This document shows, one piece after another, positions 20,805-27,701 of a stretch of DNA of 27,701 nucleotides. A program made the translations under genes and the position numbers. Under the pieces are notes generated by a model. It was not told the DNA's origin, did no database searches, and saw only the letters and a list, made by a program, of their open reading frames with translations. Within the stretch, counting starts at the first letter, position 1. Each line of letters starts with the position of its first letter. Source of the stretch: Candidatus Cloacimonadota bacterium (lineage in GTDB: Bacteria > Cloacimonadota > Cloacimonadia > JGIOTU-2). The stretch is from NCBI GenBank assembly GCA_021160355.1, contig JAGHCS010000266.1:1-27701 (forward strand), read 5' to 3'.

Positions 20805-23765
20805 ATGAAAAAAGCTATTTTTATACTGATCTTCATGATGATAATTGGAGCTCCTTTGCATGCTACGTATTTCGGGAAAAATAAGACGAATCTTCCCGAT
20901 ATGCAATGGTCTGTGATGAAAACCACTCATTTCGATATCTATTATGAAACAGGTCTCGATATTGTCGGTCAGATCACCACAGTGATAGTTGAGAACGCCT
21001 ATTACAGATTTCAGGAACTTTTCGAGCAATCAATACCTCACAAAATACCTGTTCTCATCTACAATTCTCATAATAAATTTGAAGAGACAAACATCTTGTA
21101 CCAAATCATTGAGGAAGGAGTTGGAGGTTTTACTGAATTTATAAAAAATCGTGTTGTTGTTCCTTTTGATGGAGACTATAAATTATTTGAAACAACGGTC
21201 GTACACGAACTCTGCCATGTTTTCATGTATTTTACTATGCAGGGAGGTAGTTTCTCAAATTTTGCGAGTGGACTATTTTACTCTCTTCCATTCTGGTTCT
21301 CCGAAGGATTGCCGGAGTGGTCCTCTGAACACGGTTCTGCAAGTAATGAGATGTATATGCGCGATCTTGTGATAAATAATAAGCTCATTCCCCTGGAATA
21401 TGTTTCGGGATATTATGCCTATCGCGAAGGTGAATCATTTCTGCTTTTTTTAGAAAATATTTTTGGTTCGAATAGTATTATAGAACTCCTTTATAATTTC
21501 CGGATATATAAAAGTGTCAATGAAGCTGCCAAGCGTACTTTCGGCTTTAGCATGGAGAGTCTGGAAGACCAATGGCGTTATTATCTGCAGAAAAAGTATA
21601 GTAATATTATTGATAACAATGTGCTTACGGAAAGTAAGTATCAACAACTCACAGAGCATAATCCCGAGGAATCAAATGCTAATTGGGATCCTGTGTTTTC
21701 ACCTGATGGCACACAAATTCTCTATTATTCGGATAAGAGTTATACATTGGGTATATACAAGCGCTCTACTCTTGGACTCTATAAGCCGAAGAAGATTGTA
21801 ACAAGCGGTTATACGGAAAAATATGAAGGATTTCATTATCTGAAGTCTTCTTTATCTTACTTCCCGGACAGCGAACGTTTTGCATTTGTCGCCAAAACAT
21901 CAAAAGGTGATGATATTGTCATCTCGCAAGTGAAAAATGGGAAAGAGATTGAAAGGATCACACTGGATTTCAACAGCATATTTGAGATCGATGTTTCCCC
22001 GGATGGAAAAAAAATTATTCTTGTCGGATTAAAAGATGCTCAAAGTGATCTCTATATTTATAATCTTGAAACAAAAACTATATCACGAATAACTAATGAC
22101 TATTTTGATGACCGCTACCCCAGATGGTCTCCTGATGGTGGTCAGATCGTATTTTCGTCACAACGATTTATTACAGAATCCTATGCACAGGAAGATGAAC
22201 ATCTCATATTCTCGAACCTGTATTATAACATCTTCACCTATGACTTGGGTACAAACACGGTCATTGCGATCACAAATGCCTCCTATGATCACCAATACCC
22301 TACATGGACGAAAGATCAACAAACTATCGTTTATAGCGCCTACAGAGATAGTGTTTCAAATATTTTTGTATATGATTTTAAGGAAGAAGCAATTGCGCAA
22401 CTCACAAATATCTTCAGCGGCACTTTCTCGCCATGTGTAAGTGAAGACAACACCGAGATGGTTTTTTCCAGCTTTTATAAGATGGGCTGGGATTTGTATC
22501 TGTACAGTAATCCTCTTGATAGTCTTGACTATATAGAATATCAGAAACCTCAGACTATAAAAGATAATCCATTTGATGAAGTGTTCCACTTAAACGAATT
22601 TAAAAGATTCTATCGTCTCAGAGAAAAATTGGTCACTAAGAAATCCCGTCTTACCAGTGAGTATTTTTTTATGAAAGATTCTCTCGAATCTAAACCGGAT
22701 TTCAGAGAAGATAAAGAGCCAGAAGTCGGCAAATACAAACTTAAATTTACTCCCGATTTTCTCTTTGGAGGTCTTGCTTATACTACCGGTTATGGAGTAA
22801 CAGCTCAGGTATATGTCGCCCTGAGTGATATTTTGGGGAATCATCATATAAATATAATGGCTGATGCGAATAAATCTTTGTCTGAAAGTGATATAGTGTT
22901 GAATTATTACTATATCAAAAAACGTATTGATTACGGTGCGGGTATGTTCAATCTTGTTGATGATTACTATTATTTCAACTACTGGATCGATGAGCATGGC
23001 TATATCTATGACGGATTAAAGAAGGATAGAAGCACAGGTGTGAATACTCTTGTCAGCTATCCACTCGACAAATTCAATCGTATTGATCTCTATAATAATC
23101 TGTTCTACAATAAAATTGAATGGTACTATTGGTATGATAATGATTGGCACGTTCTCGACCAATATACAAAGGATGCATGGGTGTATGCCCCGTCACTGTT
23201 TTACACTCATGATACAGCATTGTGGGGTATCACCGGTCCGATTAAGGGTTCGAGGTTGATGGCTGGCGTTCAAAAAAGTTTTGGCTCTCATAATGATTAT
23301 TTGAATTTCTATGGTGACTTCAGGAAATATGTCGCCTTGAATAGAAAATATCAACTTGCGGGAATGTTGAATGTGGGCTTCAGTACTGGTCTTGATAAAC
23401 AAGAATTCATAATGGGAGGTTACTACAATCTTCGAGGTTATCTTAATAAAGAATATCTTGGAAACAACATTGCAGTCGGTAGTCTTGAGTTCAGGTATCC
23501 TTTTATTGAAGAATTAAAGATCGGATTTCCACTTCCCATCTGGATCAGAAGTATCAGAGGTGCGATCTTTGCAGATGTCGGGAAGGTCTGGGATACCTAT
23601 GATGAGTTCAAAAACACACATGATAATCCTATCAGAGTAGGGTATGGCATCGGCACCCGCATGAATCTCGGATACTTCATTCTCAAGTTTGACTGGGCAT
23701 GGAAAAGTACGAAAGGATTTGAGTCTTCACCGTCATTCTATTTCTCGCTCGATGCAGAATTTTAA
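20805..23765 (+). CDS. Zinc-metallopeptidase / TolB-like propeller / Omp85-barrel fusion (986 aa)
   Basis: It starts with a signal peptide (cleavage likely after LHA, residue 20). Residues about 35-275 form a Peptidase_MA-type gluzincin domain with HELCH (H134, E135, H138) and downstream WFSEGLPEW, where E167 is the probable third zinc ligand. Residues about 290-560 hold at least five PD40/TolB-like propeller repeats (VFSPDGTQILYYS, DVSPDGKKIILVG, RWSPDGGQIVFSS, TWTKDQQTIVYSA, VSEDNTEMVFSS). Residues about 645-986 resemble an Omp85/BamA barrel: GGYYNLRGY with R877-G878-Y879 is the barrel L6 motif, and the chain ends in Phe as a beta-signal. I infer an outer-membrane protein with a large periplasmic sensor, protease or scaffold part. 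AAGGA lies 6 nt before the ATG. It follows mlaD by 14 nt and precedes a lipoprotein gene by 3 nt. Confidence 0.88.
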   Translation: MKKAIFILIFMMIIGAPLHATYFGKNKTNLPDMQWSVMKTTHFDIYYETGLDIVGQITTVIVENAYYRFQELFEQSIPHKIPVLIYNSHNKFEETNILYQIIEEGVGGFTEFIKNRVVVPFDGDYKLFETTVVHELCHVFMYFTMQGGSFSNFASGLFYSLPFWFSEGLPEWSSEHGSASNEMYMRDLVINNKLIPLEYVSGYYAYREGESFLLFLENIFGSNSIIELLYNFRIYKSVNEAAKRTFGFSMESLEDQWRYYLQKKYSNIIDNNVLTESKYQQLTEHNPEESNANWDPVFSPDGTQILYYSDKSYTLGIYKRSTLGLYKPKKIVTSGYTEKYEGFHYLKSSLSYFPDSERFAFVAKTSKGDDIVISQVKNGKEIERITLDFNSIFEIDVSPDGKKIILVGLKDAQSDLYIYNLETKTISRITNDYFDDRYPRWSPDGGQIVFSSQRFITESYAQEDEHLIFSNLYYNIFTYDLGTNTVIAITNASYDHQYPTWTKDQQTIVYSAYRDSVSNIFVYDFKEEAIAQLTNIFSGTFSPCVSEDNTEMVFSSFYKMGWDLYLYSNPLDSLDYIEYQKPQTIKDNPFDEVFHLNEFKRFYRLREKLVTKKSRLTSEYFFMKDSLESKPDFREDKEPEVGKYKLKFTPDFLFGGLAYTTGYGVTAQVYVALSDILGNHHINIMADANKSLSESDIVLNYYYIKKRIDYGAGMFNLVDDYYYFNYWIDEHGYIYDGLKKDRSTGVNTLVSYPLDKFNRIDLYNNLFYNKIEWYYWYDNDWHVLDQYTKDAWVYAPSLFYTHDTALWGITGPIKGSRLMAGVQKSFGSHNDYLNFYGDFRKYVALNRKYQLAGMLNVGFSTGLDKQEFIMGGYYNLRGYLNKEYLGNNIAVGSLEFRYPFIEELKIGFPLPIWIRSIRGAIFADVGKVWDTYDEFKNTHDNPIRVGYGIGTRMNLGYFILKFDWAWKSTKGFESSPSFYFSLDAEF

Positions 23766-23768
23766 GAG

Positions 23769-26282
23769 ATGATGAAAAAAGTTATTCTGATTGGTTTACT
23801 GCTTATGTTGTTTGGATGCTCCGGCATTTTTCTCCATCAAACAAAGGAGCCGCAGGATATTCGTCAAGATCTCAATAAAATTAATGATTTGATTCGCACC
23901 CATCAATTCAGGGATGCAAAGAAATCAATAGACAAATTTATTCAGAACAATCCTTCTTGTATGATCGGGTATGATAAATTATTCTTCTTGTATCAAGTCG
24001 CTGATATTTCTTCTGATGAGATAGCAAAAGATCAAGAGAAATGTCTAGCATTTCTTGATGAGAATTTAGTTGCCGATAGTATGTCGATGCAGGTTGAATA
24101 CTTATTCAAAATAAGTCGTGAGGATTCTTCAGCAGCCACGATGCTTGAAATGTTAACTGAAAATTATCCAAACTGCTCTGTTTCAACCGACAATGCGCAG
24201 GAGCAGATTTTTAGTTATGCTGTAATGAGGGATGATTCGATGCGTGCTGTTGGGGTGGAAGAATTTTTGAAAATCTATCCCGATAATAAATGGACACCTC
24301 TTGCCTGGAGATATTTGCTTTACTCTTATGACAATCTTAACGATAGCATAAAACTTGATTCTACATTAAAAGCAGTGGAGAGAAAATATCCTCATGATCC
24401 TAGAATGATAAATACAATTGCCCGTTATTATTTAGAAAAAAAGAAGAAGCTTAAAGTATATGAAGAGAAAATGACAATTGTGATCGATTCACTTGATAAT
24501 GCATTGTGGGAAAAGAGTTTTTATTACTTTGGCGACAAACCGAGGGAAGAGCAGTTGGCGACATATCGGTTCACCCTTGCGGAACTCGAGTATGAGCAGG
24601 AAAAATACAATGAAGCCTTGAAGGTTTTAAATGAGATTACTGATCAACAATTGTTGGCTCAGCATTATTATCTCATGGGTAAGATCGAAATGGTGCTCGA
24701 TCAGGATGCAGAAGCTTTTAGTGATTTACTGCACGCAGTAATTATGGGTGATGAAAGAAACTCGTGGACTCCCAAAGCTGATTCCCTCCTTCATGAATTG
24801 TATGATGAACTTTCCGATGGAGGGAAAGCATTCCGGCAGTTTGTGAATATTTGGGCTAAGTATGGAACACCGCTCTACACCGATGTCACAGAAGAAGCAG
24901 GTTTGAGTGAGTATAATAAGAGCCGCATTGCCTGGGGCGATTATGATAATGACGGCTTTGATGATATACTTTTCAATGGAAATGTACTTCTTAGAAATAA
25001 TACAGATGGAACTTTTTCCGATGTAAGTGATGCTGTCGGTATTTCTGTCGGTGTGACTAATGGGGGTATTTGGGCAGATATTGATCGGGATGGATTTCTT
25101 GATTTCTATGCATCGTCGTCCGCACAAGCACGAGAAGATAAACTATGGAAAAATAATGGAGATGGCACCTTTATAGATATTACATCCTTTTCACCAATCT
25201 CAGACACACTTCAAACAGAAGGAGCTGGATGGGGCGACATTAATGGTGACCTATTTCCCGATCTTTATGTTGCGAACTATGAGCGCGGTGGGGTATATGA
25301 TAAAGAACCGGACTTCCTCTTTATAAATAAAACTAACGGTACATTTTCCGATATTACAGAAGAATTACAGATTATTCCACCATTCAACGAGGATCAAGCA
25401 GGACGAGGGGTGAACTGGGGAGATTATAACAATGATGGATTACTCGATATCTTTGTTTCCAATTATCGACTGGATAAAAATTTTCTATGGAAAAATTCCA
25501 GAGAAAAAGGATTCCAAAATGTGGCTGAAGAGATGGGAGTTGAAGGTAATTATGTTGATAGGTGGTACGGGCACACAATTGGAAGCGAATGGGGAGATTT
25601 TGATAATGATGGAGATATGGATTTGATATGTGCAAATTTGGCACATCCGAGATATATCAAATTTTCTGATATGACACAACTTTTTGTGAACGATCTCCAA
25701 AAGAACCGGTTCTATGATATTCGAGAATCGGCAGGTATCACCTATGATGAGTGTCACAGCGATCCATCCTGGGGAGATGTGAACGGGGACGGTTATCTCG
25801 ATTTATTCATTACTTCAATTTATCCTCACAGAAGAAGTTACATGTACCTAAACAATGGCGACAGAACATTCACAGATATTACCTATCTTGCCGGAGTCCG
25901 AACTTTCAATTCATGGGGTGCTGCATTTTCGGATTATGATAATGACGGAGATCTCGACCTGCTTGTGTGCAGCGGTGAGGGAGTTCATCTTTTCAGAAAC
26001 GATACCACACCAAAGCATTGGCTTAAAATTAAGATTGTTGATCGTAACGGGCAAACACCGATTATCGGCGCACGGATCGAAGTTATCCAAAATGAAATGA
26101 GGCAAATCCGCGAAATCGAAGGGGGAAAAGGCACCACGAACCAGCACAGCATGGTGCAATATTTTGGCTTTCCCTCAGATGGAAATGTGTCCGTGAAAGT
26201 ATCTTTTCTTGATGGCACTGAGCGAAAACTGAAAGATCAGAAACTCAATCAAATGCTGACGATAGGGTATTCGCAATACTAA
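23769..26282 (+). CDS. Lipoprotein with TPR-like region, seven FG-GAP/VCBS repeats and ASPIC/UnbV domain (837 aa)
   Basis: The signal ends in LFGC (Cys17), so the protein is predicted to be lipid-anchored. Residues about 25-370 are helical, with TPR-like stretches. Seven Ca-binding DxDxDG-type loops follow, beginning at D391, D437, D490, D552, D610, D670 and D722, most of them preceded by WG; the spacing of 46-62 residues gives a seven-bladed integrin-like propeller. The C terminus (about 745-835) with HWLKIKIVDRNG and GARIEV matches ASPIC/UnbV. It starts 3 nt after the Omp85 fusion and is the last gene of that unit. It may be a surface or periplasmic binding scaffold for the barrel protein; the ligand is unknown. 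Confidence 0.9.
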   Translation: MMKKVILIGLLLMLFGCSGIFLHQTKEPQDIRQDLNKINDLIRTHQFRDAKKSIDKFIQNNPSCMIGYDKLFFLYQVADISSDEIAKDQEKCLAFLDENLVADSMSMQVEYLFKISREDSSAATMLEMLTENYPNCSVSTDNAQEQIFSYAVMRDDSMRAVGVEEFLKIYPDNKWTPLAWRYLLYSYDNLNDSIKLDSTLKAVERKYPHDPRMINTIARYYLEKKKKLKVYEEKMTIVIDSLDNALWEKSFYYFGDKPREEQLATYRFTLAELEYEQEKYNEALKVLNEITDQQLLAQHYYLMGKIEMVLDQDAEAFSDLLHAVIMGDERNSWTPKADSLLHELYDELSDGGKAFRQFVNIWAKYGTPLYTDVTEEAGLSEYNKSRIAWGDYDNDGFDDILFNGNVLLRNNTDGTFSDVSDAVGISVGVTNGGIWADIDRDGFLDFYASSSAQAREDKLWKNNGDGTFIDITSFSPISDTLQTEGAGWGDINGDLFPDLYVANYERGGVYDKEPDFLFINKTNGTFSDITEELQIIPPFNEDQAGRGVNWGDYNNDGLLDIFVSNYRLDKNFLWKNSREKGFQNVAEEMGVEGNYVDRWYGHTIGSEWGDFDNDGDMDLICANLAHPRYIKFSDMTQLFVNDLQKNRFYDIRESAGITYDECHSDPSWGDVNGDGYLDLFITSIYPHRRSYMYLNNGDRTFTDITYLAGVRTFNSWGAAFSDYDNDGDLDLLVCSGEGVHLFRNDTTPKHWLKIKIVDRNGQTPIIGARIEVIQNEMRQIREIEGGKGTTNQHSMVQYFGFPSDGNVSVKVSFLDGTERKLKDQKLNQMLTIGYSQY

Positions 26283-26360
26283 CGATCCATTCAGGATTCG
26301 GTCATTCTGGGAACGAGTAAGTATCGGGACTTTGAGAACGAGAGAACGATTTATCGTGTT

Positions 26361-26381
26361 AAGACAGATGCTTTCTGTTTT
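26361..26381 (+). terminator. Weak candidate terminator after the envelope operon
   Basis: AAGACAGA (26361-26368) pairs with TCTGTTTT (26374-26381), an 8-bp stem with one G-T pair, loop TGCTT, ending in a short T run. It lies 79 nt past the stop of the last plus-strand gene. The stem is AT-rich and thus weak. Confidence 0.3.
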
Positions 26382-26443
26382 CTCACTTGCTAAGGCGTAA
26401 TGGAATGAAGCCGAGTGCTCTCTGTGGTTTAAATTCTTTTAGT

Positions 26444-26458
26444 CTCGGTTTATCCGAG
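26444..26458. terminator. Short hairpin between convergent genes
   Basis: A perfect 5-bp CTCGG/CCGAG stem with loop TTTAT, 5 nt from the stop of the minus-strand flavoprotein gene. It could mark the 3' ends of both convergent transcripts, but no U-run follows on either strand. The rest of the 181-nt convergent spacer (26283-26463) holds three copies of GAACGA(G) (26311, 26336, 26344) and no open reading frame of note. Confidence 0.3.
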
Positions 26459-26463
26459 TGAGG

Positions 26464-27678
26464 TTAGTTCATTTTACCTGCGATAAAAGCTGTAGTCCAT
26501 GCTGCCTGAAAATTATACCCTCCAGTAATTCCATCAATATCCATCACTTCTCCGGCAAAATACAGATTTTTGCACTCTTTACTTTGCATTGTATTCATGT
26601 CGATATTTTCCAGACTCACTCCACCACAAGTCACAAACTCTTCTTTAAATGATGTTTTCCCTTTTACAGAATATACATCATTGGTTAAAACATTCACCAA
26701 TTTATTTATTCCCTTCTTTCCAAGTTCACCCCACTTTTTCTTTGCTGAAAGATCGTTTTTTTCTAACAAATAATCCCATAATCGCTCGGGCAAAGAATAT
26801 GGTCTAAAGTTTGATAAAAGTTTATTGGAATGTTCACGAACAATCCTCTTCAATTCAATCATAACAATATCGTTATTCATCACATCGATCCAATTGACCT
26901 GAATTTTACATTCATACCCTTTTTCATTCAATACTCTCGCGCCAAACGCAGATAGTTTCAAGATTGCCGGACCGCTCATTCCCCAATGTGTTATAAGCAG
27001 GGGACCTTCGGATCTAAGCTTTGTGCCTTGTATACTTACCATAGTATCTCCTACCGAGATTCCCATCAAATCGGTAATAGACTCGGCAGGCATATTAAAT
27101 GTGAATAATGAGGGGACAGGATCTTCGATTTTATGATGTAATTTTTCGAGCCAATCCATTCCTTCTCTGTTCGGAGAGCCACCTGTTGCAACAATTACTT
27201 TGTCATACATTTTTGATGTAAAATCACTTTTGATGAATTCCAATTCCAGCTTATCACCTACCGATTGTATTGCTTTTATTCCTCTTTCACATTGAATCTC
27301 AATCCCTAATCTTTTCGTTTGTTGAAAAAAACAATCTATAATGCTTTGGGAAGTTTGAGATGCAGGAAAAACACGCTTATCATCCTGAATCACCAAAGGA
27401 ACACCTCTTGACTCAAACCATTGTATAGCATCTTTGTTACTAAAGACATGAAAGGATTTTTTAAGTGCCCTTCCTCCTCTTGGATACGCTTCTGATAGTT
27501 CTTTTATGGATGAACAAGCATTGGTGATATTACATCTTCCACCACCCGATATTTTTACCTTTGCAAGGAGTTTTTTTGATTTTTCAAAAATGACAACGTG
27601 AGCATCAGGATAATTTTCTTTTACGGTAATCGCAGAAAAGAAACCGGCTGCTCCGCCACCAATAATCGCAATATTCAC
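26464..27678 (-). CDS. HI0933/YhiN-family FAD-dependent oxidoreductase (BaiN/RdsA-like)
   Basis: A flavoprotein of unknown substrate; some relatives act on bile-acid-like or other reduced rings. The 404 residues have an N-terminal Rossmann FAD site IIGGGAAG (5-12), the family signature SGGGRCNITN (44-53), and the C-terminal FAD-closing segment NLYFAGEVMDIDGITGGYNFQAA with GEVMDIDG and TGGYN. The start is GTG at 27678 (the overlapping ATG would run into TGA at once). No Shine-Dalgarno site precedes it, but TATAAT lies 8 nt upstream, so a leaderless mRNA is likely. It points toward the envelope operon, from which it is separated by 181 nt. No partner gene suggests its substrate. Confidence 0.93.
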   Translation of the reverse strand: MNIAIIGGGAAGFFSAITVKENYPDAHVVIFEKSKKLLAKVKISGGGRCNITNACSSIKELSEAYPRGGRALKKSFHVFSNKDAIQWFESRGVPLVIQDDKRVFPASQTSQSIIDCFFQQTKRLGIEIQCERGIKAIQSVGDKLELEFIKSDFTSKMYDKVIVATGGSPNREGMDWLEKLHHKIEDPVPSLFTFNMPAESITDLMGISVGDTMVSIQGTKLRSEGPLLITHWGMSGPAILKLSAFGARVLNEKGYECKIQVNWIDVMNNDIVMIELKRIVREHSNKLLSNFRPYSLPERLWDYLLEKNDLSAKKKWGELGKKGINKLVNVLTNDVYSVKGKTSFKEEFVTCGGVSLENIDMNTMQSKECKNLYFAGEVMDIDGITGGYNFQAAWTTAFIAGKMN

Positions 27679-27686
27679 ATTAATAC

Positions 27687-27692
27687 ATTATA
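27687..27692 (-). promoter_or_regulatory. -10 element close to the flavoprotein GTG start
   Basis: A perfect TATAAT read on the minus strand, with only 8 nt between it and the GTG start codon at 27678. The expected transcription start is within 1-2 nt of the codon. The matching -35 would lie beyond the window end, so it cannot be checked here. Confidence 0.5.
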
Positions 27693-27701
27693 GGATACTT
27701 A

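Noticed and set aside
1..27701. tRNA, rRNA or known riboswitch
   Set aside because: No cloverleaf, GTTCAAATC-like arm, rRNA motif or recognisable riboswitch core was seen in the intergenic gaps.

Overview
The window reads as a chromosomal segment of an AT-rich, Gram-negative (LPS-making) bacterium. The gene mix suggests the FCB superphylum, and a Cloacimonadota-like lineage is my best guess: Kdo and Lpt genes, a PorV/PorQ-like barrel, a Peptidase_MA/TolB-propeller/Omp85 fusion, an FG-GAP/ASPIC lipoprotein, and HprK with HPr in a diderm. No rRNA or tRNA gene or phylogenetic marker is present to prove this. Genes are densely packed and no stretch over 300 bases lacks a gene.

Layout. (1) 1-5195, mostly minus strand: a 7-nt-periodic repeat; a 987-residue protein with two receiver domains joined to a PPDK-type ATP-grasp domain; a REP-associated tyrosine transposase (RAYT) bracketed by hairpin-rich repeats; and a small outer-membrane barrel. 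(2) 5354-11759, plus strand: psuG, then pyrG-kdsA and kdsC-lptC-lptA-lptB. This second group makes Kdo precursors (CTP, Kdo-8-P, Kdo) and exports LPS. (3) 11806-17294: lipA, hpf, hprK, ptsH, ptsI and a bifunctional phosphoglucose/phosphomannose isomerase. This is a sensory or regulatory PTS core with no sugar-specific EII gene, in a neighbourhood resembling the lptB-rpoN-hpf-pts locus of Proteobacteria but with lipA where rpoN would be. (4) 17302-26282: purN, mtaB, then mlaF-mlaD (MCE lipid-transport ATPase and substrate-binding protein, with no MlaE permease beside them), a 986-residue zinc-protease/propeller/Omp85 fusion, and an 837-residue lipoprotein with a seven-repeat FG-GAP propeller and an ASPIC domain. 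These genes overlap or abut and are probably one transcription unit. (5) 26464-27678, minus strand: a convergent HI0933/YhiN-type flavoprotein.

The most noteworthy points are the mlaF-mlaD-Omp85 fusion-propeller lipoprotein operon (a candidate envelope-trafficking machine with unusual architecture), the receiver/ATP-grasp protein that lacks the phospho-His and PEP domains, the RAYT with its REP-like hairpins, and several genes whose promoter elements lie so close to the start codon that their mRNAs are predicted to be leaderless, while neighbouring genes have clear Shine-Dalgarno sites. All functional statements are inferred from motifs read by eye; no database search was run.
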